Shown: positions 25,691 through 34,779, counted from the first letter of the stretch. The stretch is 64,000 bases of DNA from Lentzea cavernae (GCF_014653695.1 NZ_BNAR01000003.1:639528-703527); one strand, 5' to 3'. Made by a program: numbers and translations. Notes: generated by a model from the letters alone, not told the origin.

Positions 25691-28348
25691 ATGGTGAACG
25701 TCGAGTTCCGGGTGCTCGGCCCGCTCGAGGTGCTCCTCGACGGGGAGCAGGTGCCCGTGCCTGCCGGTCGCGTGCAGGCGCTGCTGGCGACGTTGTTGTT
25801 GCGCCCCAACCAGTTCGTGTCGGTGGACGAACTGGTTGAGAGGCTGTGGGACGGCGAGCCGCCGACGGCCGGCCGCGCGCACAAGACGTTGCACATGGTC
25901 GTGACCCGCCTGCGCAAGGCGCTCGGCGCCGCGAACCGCGTGCGCACGGTGCCGGGCGGCTACCGGTTCGACGTCGACCCCGACGAGCTGGACCTGCTGC
26001 GGTTCAGGGCGATGGTGGCGGCGCAGGACTTCACGACCGCGACGTCGCTGTGGCGCGGCCCGGTGCTGGGCGGCGTCGCGTCGGACTCGCTGCACCGCGA
26101 GGACGTGCCGGGGCTCGAGGCGGAACGGCTCGACGCGCTGGAGTCGCGCATCGGCGCCGACCTGCACCGCGGTCTCGGCCGGGAGCTCGTCGCCGAGCTG
26201 AAGTCGCTCGTCACCGACCACCCGTTGCGGGAGTCGTTCTGGCGGCAGCTGATGCTCGCCCTGTGCCGCGCGGGCCAGCAGGCCGAGGCGCTCGCCACCT
26301 ACCAGCGGGTGCGCGAGAAGCTCGCGGACGAGCTGGGCGTCGATCCCGGCCCGGCGCTGAGGGAGCTGCACGAGCAGGTCCTGCGCGGCGAGGTGCCCGC
26401 GGGCGGGCGCCAGGTGCCGCGCCAGCTCCCCGCCGGTGTGCGGAACTTCGTCGGCCGCGACGACGAGCTCGGCCTGCTCGGCACCGCTGGCGGTGTCACC
26501 GTCGTGCACGGCGTCGGCGGCGTGGGGAAGACCGCGTTGGCGCTGCGCTGGGCGGCCGGGGCGCGGGAGGACTTCCCCGACGGCGACCTGCACCTGAACC
26601 TGCGCGGCTTCGACCCGGAGGCGCATCCCGTCGACCCGGCGGCCGCGGCGGAGACACTGCTGGTGGGGCTGGGCGTGGACAAGGTCCCCGCCACTCCGGA
26701 CGCGCGGTTCGCGTTGCTGCGCACGACGCTCGTCGACCGGCGGATGCTGCTCGTGCTCGACAACGCCGCCTCGGCGCGTCAGGTGCTGCCGCTGCTGCCC
26801 GGTGCGCCCGGCGTGCGGGTGCTGATCACCAGCCGCAACCAGCTCCGCGCGCTGGTCTCGCAGCACGACGCCACCTCGATCGGTCTGCGGCAGCTGGACC
26901 TGGACGCGGCGCTGGCCCTGCTCGCGGCCGTGCTCGGCGCCGGACGGCTCGACGCCGAACCCGGTGCGGCACGCGAGATCGTCGAACGGTGCGCGGGACT
27001 TCCGCTGGCGTTGCGGGTCTTCGCCGAACGGGTCGCGCGGTTCCCCGACGTGTCACTGGTGGAGTTCGTGGCGGAGCTGGAGGAGGCACGGCTCGACGCG
27101 CTGACCGACTACGACGACGTCGACGTGCGGGCGGTGTTCTCCTGGTCGTACAAGGCCCTGGACGCCGAGTCGGCCCGGATGTTCCGGCTGCTGTCCGTGC
27201 ATCCCGGGGTGGACTTCGACGTCAACGCGGCGGCGTCCCTGGCCGGTGTCACCGCCGCCCAGGCCCGTCGTCTGCTGGAGCGGCTGGTGGCGGACCACCT
27301 CGTGCAGTCGCGCACTCCCGGCCGGTACGACCTGCACGACCTGTTGCGCGCGTACTCGGCGGAGCTGTGCGGCGACGACGAAGAAGCCGCGCTGCGGTTG
27401 ACCGAGTGGTACGTCCACACGCTCGAGAACGCGACTTCCCGCGACAGCGCGCGGATCGTCCTGCGCGCTGATCCCGTGGCCTCCGGTGTCGCACCGCAGA
27501 CCTTCTCGTCCTGGCACGACACGCAGCGGTGGCGTCGCCAGGAGTGGACCAACCTCAAAGCCGTCGCGTTCGCCGCGCTCTCGAGGGGCTGGGAGCGGCA
27601 CGCCGTGCAGATCCCCGTGCACCTGCTCAGCTACCTCGTCATCGACCACCTCCACCGGCACGACGCAGTCGAGCTCTTCGAGGCGGTGCGCGGGCTCGGC
27701 TCCGCGAAGGAACAGGGCCTCGTGCACACCAAGCTGGCAGTGCTCTACGACCTGATCGGCCGGCCGGAGGACGCGCTGCGCAGCTTCGAGGTCGGGCTGC
27801 CGCTCGTGCGGGCGAAGGGCGAGCGGGTCTCGATCGCCGGGGTGCTGGGCAACATCTCCAAGGTCTACAGCGCGCTCGGGCGCAGGGAGGAAGCGGAGAC
27901 GTACCTGCGCGAGTCCCTCGCCATCGCGGCCGAGATCGGTGACCGCAACCTGCAGATCATCGGCCACTGCAACCTCGCCAGCCGGTTCAACCGCGCCGAG
28001 CAGTGGGAGAAGGCGCTGAAGGAGACCGATCTCGCCGCGCCGCTGGCCGCACAGCACGGCGACGAGTTCCTCGTGGTCCGGGTGCGCGCCTACCGCGCCG
28101 CCGCGCTCGCCGGGTGGGGCAGGTACACCGAAGCGGAGCCGGAGCTGCGTGCCGTCGTCGACTTCATGAAGGGCGTGGGCGACACCGACGGTGTGACCGA
28201 CGGGCTGGGACTGATCGGGGACGTCCTGGTCGGTCAGGGCAGGCTCCGCGAAGCGGCCGAGGCCTGGCAGGAGGCCGTCGACGTCTACCGGTCCAGGAAC
28301 GACCCGCGGGCAGACGGGCTGGCCGCGCGGGTGGAGGCGCTGCGCTGA
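25691..28348 (+). CDS. AfsR/SARP-family transcriptional activator 2
   Basis: An 885-residue paralogue of the gene before it: winged helix (FRVLGPLEVLLDGEQVPVPA), activation domain, NB-ARC (GVGGVGKT, again at residue 274), CAGLPLALRVFAERVARF, and TPR repeats with ALGRREEAETYLRES in the C-terminal third. The two align without gaps through the P-loop and diverge mainly in the TPR part, where ligand or partner sensing would occur. The start is ATG after ggagagg; a GTG one codon before and another one codon after are equally possible. It is followed after 82 bases by the Hsp70-like gene. Confidence 0.92.
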   Translation: MVNVEFRVLGPLEVLLDGEQVPVPAGRVQALLATLLLRPNQFVSVDELVERLWDGEPPTAGRAHKTLHMVVTRLRKALGAANRVRTVPGGYRFDVDPDELDLLRFRAMVAAQDFTTATSLWRGPVLGGVASDSLHREDVPGLEAERLDALESRIGADLHRGLGRELVAELKSLVTDHPLRESFWRQLMLALCRAGQQAEALATYQRVREKLADELGVDPGPALRELHEQVLRGEVPAGGRQVPRQLPAGVRNFVGRDDELGLLGTAGGVTVVHGVGGVGKTALALRWAAGAREDFPDGDLHLNLRGFDPEAHPVDPAAAAETLLVGLGVDKVPATPDARFALLRTTLVDRRMLLVLDNAASARQVLPLLPGAPGVRVLITSRNQLRALVSQHDATSIGLRQLDLDAALALLAAVLGAGRLDAEPGAAREIVERCAGLPLALRVFAERVARFPDVSLVEFVAELEEARLDALTDYDDVDVRAVFSWSYKALDAESARMFRLLSVHPGVDFDVNAAASLAGVTAAQARRLLERLVADHLVQSRTPGRYDLHDLLRAYSAELCGDDEEAALRLTEWYVHTLENATSRDSARIVLRADPVASGVAPQTFSSWHDTQRWRRQEWTNLKAVAFAALSRGWERHAVQIPVHLLSYLVIDHLHRHDAVELFEAVRGLGSAKEQGLVHTKLAVLYDLIGRPEDALRSFEVGLPLVRAKGERVSIAGVLGNISKVYSALGRREEAETYLRESLAIAAEIGDRNLQIIGHCNLASRFNRAEQWEKALKETDLAAPLAAQHGDEFLVVRVRAYRAAALAGWGRYTEAEPELRAVVDFMKGVGDTDGVTDGLGLIGDVLVGQGRLREAAEAWQEAVDVYRSRNDPRADGLAARVEALR

Positions 28349-28430
28349 CCTCTTGAAGGCGACCTTCGTCATCCATGTCGTTCAAGCCGGTCATATCGGG
28401 TAAGCATGTGCGCGGAAGAGGGGAAGGTGC

Positions 28431-30242
28431 ATGAGCCTGCACGTCGCGGTCGACTTCGGCACGTCGAGCACCTGCGTCGCGATCTCCGCGCACGGGCGGG
28501 AGCCGCAGGTCGTCGTGTTCGACGGCCAGCCGCTCGTGCCCTCCGCGGTGTTCGCCGCTGCCGACGGCACGTTGTTCGTCGGCCAGGAGGCCGAACGCCA
28601 GGCCGCCGTCGACCCCGCCCGCTACGAGCCGCACCCCAAGCGCCGCGTCGACGAGGGGGAGTTGCTGCTCGGTAGCACCGTGCTGCCCGTTGTGGACGTT
28701 GTGCGCGCGGTGCTGGCACGAGCGGTGGGGGAGGCACGGCGCGTGGGAGGTGGCGCGCCTGTCGACCTCCTCGTCCTCACCCACCCCGCGGACTGGGGCA
28801 CGGTCCGCACCCGCGTCCTGCTCCAGGCGGCACGGGGGCTCGGCCGTGAGGTCGTGCTGGTGCCCGAGCCCGTCGCCGCCGCCGTCTTCCACTCCGCGAG
28901 CCACTCCATCCCGGACGGTGCCGCGCTCGCCGTGCTCGACCTCGGTGGCGGCACGGTCGACGCCAGCGTGGTGGCGCGGGCGGGCAAGAGCTTCCGCGTG
29001 CTGTCCGCGAAGGGCGACCCGAGCTTCGGCGGCGCCGACGTCGACCAGGCGTTGCTGGAGCACGTCGGCGGGCTGGTCGCGGCCAAGGACCCCGAGGCGT
29101 GGCGGCAGCTCGTCGAGGGCCGCGAGATGGCCGACCGGCGCAAGCGGCGGGTGCTGCGGCAGGACGTGCGGGGCGCCAAGGAGACGTTGTCCCGGCACGC
29201 CTACACCGACGTGCCGATGCCGCCGCCGTTCCCCGACGCGCACGTGACGCGGTCGGACCTCGAACAGCTGATCTCCGCACCGCTGAGCCGGGCGGCGGGA
29301 CTGGCCGCGGCCGCCGTCCGCGACGCCGGTCTCGCGCCCCAGCAGCTCGCCGGGGTGTTCCTGGTCGGCGGGTCGAGCCGGATCCCGCTCGTCGCGCGCA
29401 TGGTGCACGAGCAGATCCGGGTCGTGCCGACGAGCATCGACCAGCCGGAGACGGTGGTGGCCCGCGGCGCGCTGCGGGCGGTCAGCCTCGACCCGGAACG
29501 GACCGGCGGTGTCGACCGGCAGTCCCCAAAGCTCTCGGGTGAGGTGACTCACAACATCCGGGTCGGCGAGGAGACCACTCGCAAGATCACCCGCCGGATC
29601 ACGCCTCCGCCGCCGGGGCAGTTCCCCGTCCCGTTCCCGGCGGCCTCGTCGCCACCACCACCGCGCAGGAAGAGCAGGGCGCCGCTGTTCATCGCCATCG
29701 GTGTCGTGGTCGTGCTCGCTGCGGCCGGCGTCGGCGCCTACTACTGGTTCAAGCCGAAGGGCACGCAGGAGCAGCAGCCCCCGGCGGGCGCCCAGATCGC
29801 CGTCTACGACTACAGCTTCACCCGCCCGGACGGGTGGGAGCAGACGGGCGGAGCCGCCGCCAACCGGCAGGTGCTCCTGCAACCGACCGAGCGCAAGAAT
29901 TCCGATAGCAAATCGCCGGAAGCGCGAATTGCTGTGCAGGAGCAAACTCTCGAGTACAACAGCGATCAGGACCGCACTCGCGCGTTGAACGAGTTGAAGA
30001 ACACGTATGAGCAACGCGAGAAGAAAGGCGATGAGGTCGCCGACTTCGCCGAAGACGCCACATTTGCGGGCAAGTCCGTTGTTCACTATCGCGAAGTGGT
30101 CGAGTCGACCGCGGTCGAGTGGTACATCCAGTTCGCCGGCGACGTCCAGGTGAGCGTGGGCTGCCAGGCGACCGAGGCCGCGAAGTCGCAGGTCCGCGCC
30201 GCCTGCGAGCAGATCGTCCGCTCGCTCGTCATCAAGCCCTAA
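28431..30242 (+). CDS. Hsp70-like ATPase with ESX-associated C-terminal domain (Rv3446c type)
   Basis: A 603-residue membrane protein. Residues 1-360 are an Hsp70/actin-fold ATPase: phosphate-1 motif VAVDFGTSSTCVAI, phosphate-2 motif VLDLGGGTVDAS, adenosine motif FLVGGSSRIPLV. A Pro-rich linker and one membrane helix (about 419-440) follow, then an extracellular domain (about 450-603) like the C-terminus of the type VII secretion-associated Rv3446c family. Rv3446c sits in M. tuberculosis ESX-4 next to eccC4, so position and architecture agree. The substrate-binding half of DnaK is missing, so it is not a classical chaperone. Codons in about 29890-30100 are less GC-rich than the surroundings. 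Confidence 0.88.
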   Translation: MSLHVAVDFGTSSTCVAISAHGREPQVVVFDGQPLVPSAVFAAADGTLFVGQEAERQAAVDPARYEPHPKRRVDEGELLLGSTVLPVVDVVRAVLARAVGEARRVGGGAPVDLLVLTHPADWGTVRTRVLLQAARGLGREVVLVPEPVAAAVFHSASHSIPDGAALAVLDLGGGTVDASVVARAGKSFRVLSAKGDPSFGGADVDQALLEHVGGLVAAKDPEAWRQLVEGREMADRRKRRVLRQDVRGAKETLSRHAYTDVPMPPPFPDAHVTRSDLEQLISAPLSRAAGLAAAAVRDAGLAPQQLAGVFLVGGSSRIPLVARMVHEQIRVVPTSIDQPETVVARGALRAVSLDPERTGGVDRQSPKLSGEVTHNIRVGEETTRKITRRITPPPPGQFPVPFPAASSPPPPRRKSRAPLFIAIGVVVVLAAAGVGAYYWFKPKGTQEQQPPAGAQIAVYDYSFTRPDGWEQTGGAAANRQVLLQPTERKNSDSKSPEARIAVQEQTLEYNSDQDRTRALNELKNTYEQREKKGDEVADFAEDATFAGKSVVHYREVVESTAVEWYIQFAGDVQVSVGCQATEAAKSQVRAACEQIVRSLVIKP

Positions 30243-30264
30243 CCGCACCGCCAGGGAGTCGCCG

Positions 30265-30651
30265 ATGTCCACCGCCGAGGTCCTCGCCCGGTTCCGCGCC
30301 GAGGTCGGAGCAGCGGTCACCCGCGCCCGCCGCGCGTCGGGTGAGATCGGTGAACGCAACGCCAAGCTGCGGGAACGCACGCGTGACCTCGCGGTGCGGG
30401 CGCGTGAGCGCGGGGCCGAGCCCGGCGCCAGGGCCACCCCCTCCGGCGTCCGGGAGGCGGCCAGGGGGTTCCGCGGCGACCGCGGTCTGGCCGTCGAACA
30501 GGTCCCGGAGGCCGTCGACGTCACCGCGCCCGTCCCAGTTGAGACGGCACCGGCCACTCTCGGTTCTTCCGCGGTCGCCGGTCCGAGTGGTCAGCTTCCC
30601 CGTGTGAGTGACGATGACGAGGACTTTTCGCAGTCGCGAATCCTGTACTGA
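30265..30651 (+). CDS. Small ESX-locus protein with acidic tail
   Basis: A 128-residue protein of unknown function, 22 bases after the Hsp70-like gene and probably co-transcribed. The first 60 residues form a charged helix (EVLARFRAEVGAAVTRARRA), the middle is Pro/Ala/Val-rich, and the end is DDDEDFSQSRILY. The protein at 37800-38249 has the same plan and ends DDDDDLSGQTWLS, so the two are probably related by function. No signal peptide or membrane helix. Confidence 0.7.
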   Translation: MSTAEVLARFRAEVGAAVTRARRASGEIGERNAKLRERTRDLAVRARERGAEPGARATPSGVREAARGFRGDRGLAVEQVPEAVDVTAPVPVETAPATLGSSAVAGPSGQLPRVSDDDEDFSQSRILY

Positions 30652-30673
30652 GTTCGCGGTTTCACCCGGTGCC

Positions 30674-30688
30674 GTTTACTAGCGCAAC
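30674..30688 (+). promoter_or_regulatory. GTTTACTA-type promoter element, copy 1
   Basis: The 15-mer gtttactagcgcaac lies 128 bases before the first WXG100-like gene. A 13-of-15 match, gtttactaaggcaac, lies 118 bases before the ESX-like gene at 34780. Shared sequence and distance argue for a common promoter or operator. Confidence 0.5.
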
Positions 30689-30801
30689 TACTTCGAAAGA
30701 AGTCGCGACAGGACGGAACCGGCGTGGCAGGGTCATGCGTCGTAGAAGGCGTACGAACCAAGAAGTACGACCTTGAAGTTCTCTGAAGGGGGCATCTCCC
30801 A

Positions 30802-31110
30802 ATGGCATTGACCGTTACCGCTGCCGAGCTCGACGCGCTGGCCAGGCGCATCACCGACGTCGACGCCGAGACGCAGGGCACGCTCCGCAACGTGCAGAAC
30901 GCCGTCGACCAGGTGTCCTCCTCCTGGAAGGGCGACGCGCAGCAGGCCTTCTCGAACCTGATGGGCCGCTTCCACGACGACGCCCGCAAGCTGCAGGAGG
31001 CGCTGCGCAGCATCGCCGAGCAGATCGCGTCGTCCGCCGACGTCTACGCCCGCCAGGAAGAGGACAACAAGTCCTCCATCGGTGGTCTCGCCGGTCGCCT
31101 GCAGGGCTGA
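30802..31110 (+). CDS. WXG100-family ESX protein (first of pair)
   Basis: A 102-residue helical hairpin protein of the EsxA/EsxB family, exported by the ESX system as a heterodimer. The WXG turn is W42-K-G44 (SSSWKGDAQQAF), and the secretion signal YxxxD/E is Y82ARQE86. The ATG has gaaggggg upstream. It is followed 70 bases later by a second Esx-sized gene, directly before rplM; M. tuberculosis esxU-esxT occupy the same place. I leave the symbol empty because which of the pair is EsxU or EsxT cannot be settled by reading. Confidence 0.92.
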   Translation: MALTVTAAELDALARRITDVDAETQGTLRNVQNAVDQVSSSWKGDAQQAFSNLMGRFHDDARKLQEALRSIAEQIASSADVYARQEEDNKSSIGGLAGRLQG

Positions 31111-31180
31111 TTCGCCGAGTTCAGCTCCACCAGCAGTGCCACCAGACTTTCTGAATCGCTAGAACTCCAGGGGAGATGAA

Positions 31181-31459
31181 ATGCTGCAGGTCACGTTCGC
31201 CGAGATCCAGGTTGCGTCCAGCACGATCAACAGCTCGGCCACGCAGATCGAGAGCCAGCTGTCCGACCTCAAGTCCGAGGTGACGAAGACCCTCGCCGGC
31301 TACGAGGGTGACGCCCGCGAGCGCTACGAAGAGGCGCAGCGCAAGTGGGACCAGGCCGCCGCCGACCTCCAGGCCGTGCTCGCCGCCATCGGTACCGCCG
31401 TCGGCCAGGCCGGCCAGGCGTACGAGGCCGCTGAGAAGCAGAACGCCAACCGCTGGTAG
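31181..31459 (+). CDS. WXG100-family ESX protein (second of pair, YEG turn)
   Basis: A 92-residue helical hairpin partner of the gene before it. The turn reads Y41-E-G43 (AGYEGDARERY), so the usual tryptophan is a tyrosine. The export motif is present: Y81EAAE85. Ribosome-binding site aggggag. It closes the ESX-4-type locus and is followed by a terminator, then rplM. Substituted turns are known in one partner of some Esx pairs. Confidence 0.9.
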   Translation: MLQVTFAEIQVASSTINSSATQIESQLSDLKSEVTKTLAGYEGDARERYEEAQRKWDQAAADLQAVLAAIGTAVGQAGQAYEAAEKQNANRW

Positions 31460-31484
31460 GTCTGCTCGGCTTCCGCAAGACCCT

Positions 31485-31519
31485 CGCGAGCCCCGGAACC
31501 ACGTGGTCCGGGGCTCGCG
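31485..31519 (+). terminator. Terminator after the Esx pair
   Basis: A 13-bp perfect stem (cgcgagccccgga/tccggggctcgcg) whose loop is itself partly self-complementary. It separates the ESX locus from the rplM-rpsI operon, whose promoter must lie in 31520-31715; nothing else is seen in that stretch. Confidence 0.8.
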
Positions 31520-31715
31520 TACGTCCAGGGGAAGGCGCTTCGGAGGACCCGTTTTGGTCCCCGCGCCACCCATCCGGTATCTTCTGACGTTGTTGTGCGG
31601 TAGCTGGCGCCCATGTGTGCCGCGCCTGTTCCGGAACCACCGCTTGGTTCGTCCAAGATCGGTCTGGGGCAACCGCCGCAGTGACCCCAGACGCAAGTGA
31701 CGACGAGGTAGATCC

Positions 31716-32159
31716 GTGCGCACGTACAGCCCGAAGCCCGGTGAGGTGACCCGCACCTGGCACGTTATCGACGCCCAGGACGTGGTGCTCGGCCGGCTCG
31801 CCACCCAGGCCGCGACGCTGCTGCGCGGCAAGCACAAGCCGACGTATGCGCCTCACGTTGACACTGGTGACTTCGTTGTCATCATCAACGCTGACAAGGT
31901 CGCTCTGACCGGTGCCAAGCGCGACCAGGCGTTCCAGTACCGCCACTCCGGCTTCCCCGGTGGTCTGCGCAAGCAGTCCTTCGGCGAGGTCCTGGACACC
32001 CGTCCGGACCGCCTGGTGGAGAAGGCGATCAAGGGCATGCTGCCCAAGAACCGCCTTGGCCGTCAGATCGCGAACAAGCTCAAGGTCTACGCAGGCCCGA
32101 GCCACCCGCACGAGGCGCAGCAGCCGCAGGCCTTCGAGATCAAGAAGATCGCCCAGTGA
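31716..32159 (+). CDS. rplM: 50S ribosomal protein L13
   Basis: A 147-residue early-assembly protein of the large subunit. It starts at GTG ([20 protein letters not shown]) and contains [33 protein letters not shown] (with local variation) and [11 protein letters not shown]. Normal length. The last codons overlap the rpsI start (GTGA), the standard coupling of this pair. Confidence 0.98.
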   Translation: MRTYSPKPGEVTRTWHVIDAQDVVLGRLATQAATLLRGKHKPTYAPHVDTGDFVVIINADKVALTGAKRDQAFQYRHSGFPGGLRKQSFGEVLDTRPDRLVEKAIKGMLPKNRLGRQIANKLKVYAGPSHPHEAQQPQAFEIKKIAQ

Positions 32160-32788
32160 GCGACGAGAACACCGAGGAAGTTCCTGTGACCACCCCTGAG
32201 AACGAGACCCCTGAGGTCGAGACCCCCGAGGTCGAGGCCGAGGTTGTCGAGGCCGAGGTCGTCGACGCTCCTGAGGCCGAAGCCGCCGAGGCTTCCGACG
32301 AGGTCGAGGCCGTCGAGGCTTCCGCCGACGACGAGTCCGAGGCTGACGCCGAGGTCGAGGAGACGTCCGCTCCGGTGGTCGCGCCCTCGCTGAACGGCGC
32401 CGCGCACCTCGCGCAGACCGTCGGCCGCCGCAAGGAGGCCGTCGTCCGCGTCCGCCTCGTGCCCGGCACCGGCAAGTTCACGCTGAACGGCAAGACCCTC
32501 GAGACCTACTTCCCGAACAAGGTGCACCAGCAGCTCATCAAGGAGCCGCTCGTCACCACGGAGAAGCCCGAGACGTTCGACGTGATCGCCAACCTGCACG
32601 GTGGCGGCATCACCGGCCAGGCCGGTGCGCTGCGTCTCGCCATCGCGCGTGCGCTGATCGCCGTCGACTCCGAGGACCGCCCGGCCCTGAAGAAGGCCGG
32701 CTTCCTCACCCGTGACCCGAGGGTCAAGGAGCGCAAGAAGTACGGTCTGAAGAAGGCCCGCAAGGCGCCTCAGTACTCCAAGCGCTGA
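32156..32788 (+). CDS. rpsI: 30S ribosomal protein S9 with acidic N-terminal extension
   Basis: The S9 core occupies about residues 85-210: [46 protein letters not shown] and the C-terminal [12 protein letters not shown] that reaches the P-site tRNA. Before it lies a Glu/Val/Ala-rich extension of about 80 residues, if the GTG overlapping the rplM stop is used. A second GTG ten codons downstream is possible. Such extensions are common in actinobacterial S9 but this one is long. It probably lies on the solvent side and has no known function. Confidence 0.96.
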   Translation: MSDENTEEVPVTTPENETPEVETPEVEAEVVEAEVVDAPEAEAAEASDEVEAVEASADDESEADAEVEETSAPVVAPSLNGAAHLAQTVGRRKEAVVRVRLVPGTGKFTLNGKTLETYFPNKVHQQLIKEPLVTTEKPETFDVIANLHGGGITGQAGALRLAIARALIAVDSEDRPALKKAGFLTRDPRVKERKKYGLKKARKAPQYSKR

Positions 32789-32888
32789 TGCTCCACCGCG
32801 GTGCGGGCGGTGTCTGCGTTCGTCAGACCACTGCTCCTCCGCGGTGACTTCGGGGACTCCCCGCGGTCAGAGCGTCGCCAAGCTGTAC

Positions 32889-32929
32889 CTGCGGGAGCAG
32901 CAGTTCATTGCGAACTGCTGCTCCCGCAG
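32889..32929 (+). terminator. Rho-independent terminator after rpsI
   Basis: A perfect 18-bp stem (ctgcgggagcagcagttc and its complement), 5-base loop, followed by tgtttt. It ends the rplM-rpsI transcript. glmM begins 51 bases later, so its promoter overlaps or follows this hairpin. Confidence 0.9.
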
Positions 32930-32979
32930 TGTTTTCCGGGTCTTTCCCGCCGCCTCGCTGTGTCCAATTCGGAGGATTC

Positions 32980-34314
32980 ATGGCCCGCCTGTTCGGCACC
33001 GACGGTGTGCGCGGTCTCGCGAACGCCGATCTCACCCCTGAGCTCGCGATGTCCGTCGCCGCAGCGGCGGCGCGGGTGCTCGCCGAGCACGACCGCTCCC
33101 ACCGCCCCGTCGCCGTCGTCGGCCGCGACCCCAGGGCGAGCAGCGAGATGCTCGACGCCGCGGTCACCGCGGGCCTCACGTCGGCCGGTGCGGACGTCCT
33201 GCGCGTCGGCGCCCTGCCCACGCCCGCCGTCGCGCACCTGGTCGCCGCGCTCGGCGCCGACATCGGCGTGATGATCTCCGCGTCGCACAACGCGATGCCG
33301 GACAACGGGATCAAGCTCTTCGCCGCCGGCGGCCACAAGCTGCCCGACTCGGTCGAGGACGAGATCGAGCAGCACATGGGCGCCGGTTTCCAGCGCCCCA
33401 CGGGTGCCGCGATCGGCCGGGTGCGCGACGTTCCCGACGCCGAGACCCAGTACGTCGAGCACCTGCTCAAGGTCACACCGCACCGCCTCGACGGCCTCAA
33501 GGTCGTGGTGGACTGCGCGAACGGTGCCGCGTCGGTGGCCGCACCGGACGCGTACCGCCGCGCCGGGGCCGAGGTGATCGCGATCAACGCGAACCCGGAC
33601 GGCCTCAACATCAACGACGGCTGTGGCTCCACCCACATCGAGGTCGTGGCCGCCGCCGTCCGCGAGCACGGCGCCGACCTCGGCATCGCGCACGACGGCG
33701 ACGCCGACCGCTGCCTCGCGGTGGACGCCAACGGCGACCTGGTGGACGGCGACCAGATCCTCGCGGTCCTCGCGATCGCGATGCGCGACGCGGGCGAGCT
33801 GGTCGAGGACACGCTCGTCGCCACGGTGATGAGCAACCTGGGCCTGCACATCGCCATGCGGGAGTCCAAGATCGCGCTGCGCACCACCGCGGTCGGCGAC
33901 CGCTACGTGCTGCAGGAGCTCAAGGCCCGCGGCTACTCGCTCGGGGGCGAGCAGTCGGGCCACGTCGTGCTGCCCGCGCACGCCACCACCGGCGACGGCC
34001 TGCTCACCGCGCTGCGCCTGATGGCCCGCATGGCCGAGAGCGGCAAGTCGCTCGCCGACCTCGCCTCGGTGATGCGCCGCCTGCCGCAGGTCCTGATCAA
34101 CGTGAAGGTCGGCGACAAGGCGGCCGTCGCCAAGGCTTCTTCGGTCAGCGAGGCCGTCAGCGCCGTCGAGGCCGAGCTCGGCGACACCGGCCGCGTGCTG
34201 CTGCGCCCGTCCGGCACCGAGCAGCTCGTGCGGGTGATGGTCGAGGCCACGAGCCACGAGCAGGCCGAGTCGGCCGCGCAACGACTGGCCGGTGTGGTTT
34301 CCTCGGTGCGCTGA
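32980..34314 (+). CDS. glmM: Phosphoglucosamine mutase
   Basis: Interconverts glucosamine 6- and 1-phosphate for UDP-GlcNAc and peptidoglycan synthesis in the cytosol. The 444-residue product begins [12 protein letters not shown]. The active-site phosphoserine is S102 in ISASHN, the metal loop is DGDADR (239-244), and the sugar loop GGEQSGH and phosphate loop [10 protein letters not shown] are present. GGAGG precedes the ATG ideally. It works with glmS further downstream. Confidence 0.97.
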   Translation: MARLFGTDGVRGLANADLTPELAMSVAAAAARVLAEHDRSHRPVAVVGRDPRASSEMLDAAVTAGLTSAGADVLRVGALPTPAVAHLVAALGADIGVMISASHNAMPDNGIKLFAAGGHKLPDSVEDEIEQHMGAGFQRPTGAAIGRVRDVPDAETQYVEHLLKVTPHRLDGLKVVVDCANGAASVAAPDAYRRAGAEVIAINANPDGLNINDGCGSTHIEVVAAAVREHGADLGIAHDGDADRCLAVDANGDLVDGDQILAVLAIAMRDAGELVEDTLVATVMSNLGLHIAMRESKIALRTTAVGDRYVLQELKARGYSLGGEQSGHVVLPAHATTGDGLLTALRLMARMAESGKSLADLASVMRRLPQVLINVKVGDKAAVAKASSVSEAVSAVEAELGDTGRVLLRPSGTEQLVRVMVEATSHEQAESAAQRLAGVVSSVR

Positions 34315-34334
34315 GGACAGATGGGGGCTGGGGA

Positions 34335-34610
34335 ATGACCGTGCTGATGCTGCTCGTGCTCCTGGTGTTGCTGGGAGGTGGGACAGCGGTCGTCATCGCC
34401 GTTGTCGTGACGTCGAAGCGCAAGTCCGTCGCCCAGCCCCCGTTCCCGCCTCCCGGCTACGGCCCTCCGCAGCAGCCGTACGGGCAGCAGCAGTACTCGC
34501 AGGGCTTCCCCCAGCAGCAGTACCCGCCCCAGCAGCAGCCGCACCCGTCGCAGGGGTACCCGCAGCAGCCTCCACCCGGCTCCCCGCCGCCCGCGCCCGG
34601 CGGCTGGTGA
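34335..34610 (+). CDS. Small membrane protein with Gln/Pro/Tyr-rich tail
   Basis: A 91-residue protein: an N-terminal membrane helix (about 2-27, MTVLMLLVLLVLLGGGTAVV) and a low-complexity tail of repeated YPQQ/PPQQ words ending PPAPGGW. No catalytic motif. It lies 20 bases after glmM and opens the second ESX-associated block, but membership in that block is not proven. Function unknown. Confidence 0.7.
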   Translation: MTVLMLLVLLVLLGGGTAVVIAVVVTSKRKSVAQPPFPPPGYGPPQQPYGQQQYSQGFPQQQYPPQQQPHPSQGYPQQPPPGSPPPAPGGW

Positions 34611-34661
34611 CCCGCGGCCACCCGATCAGTGGTGATCATCGGCATCTTGCGCCGAATGGCT

Positions 34662-34676
34662 GTTTACTAAGGCAAC
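34662..34676 (+). promoter_or_regulatory. GTTTACTA-type promoter element, copy 2
   Basis: The 15-mer gtttactaaggcaac, 118 bases before the ATG at 34780; 13 of 15 bases match the element at 30674-30688 upstream of the WXG100 pair. Probably part of a shared promoter for ESX substrate genes. Confidence 0.5.
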
Positions 34677-34779
34677 CGACATCGTCGAGCGCCGGTCACC
34701 GCGTGACCCGAGCTGGCACTGTAAGGCGGAACCCGACGAGACCGAATTGCGTCAGATCGGGGACAAGGGGAGGTGGGCG

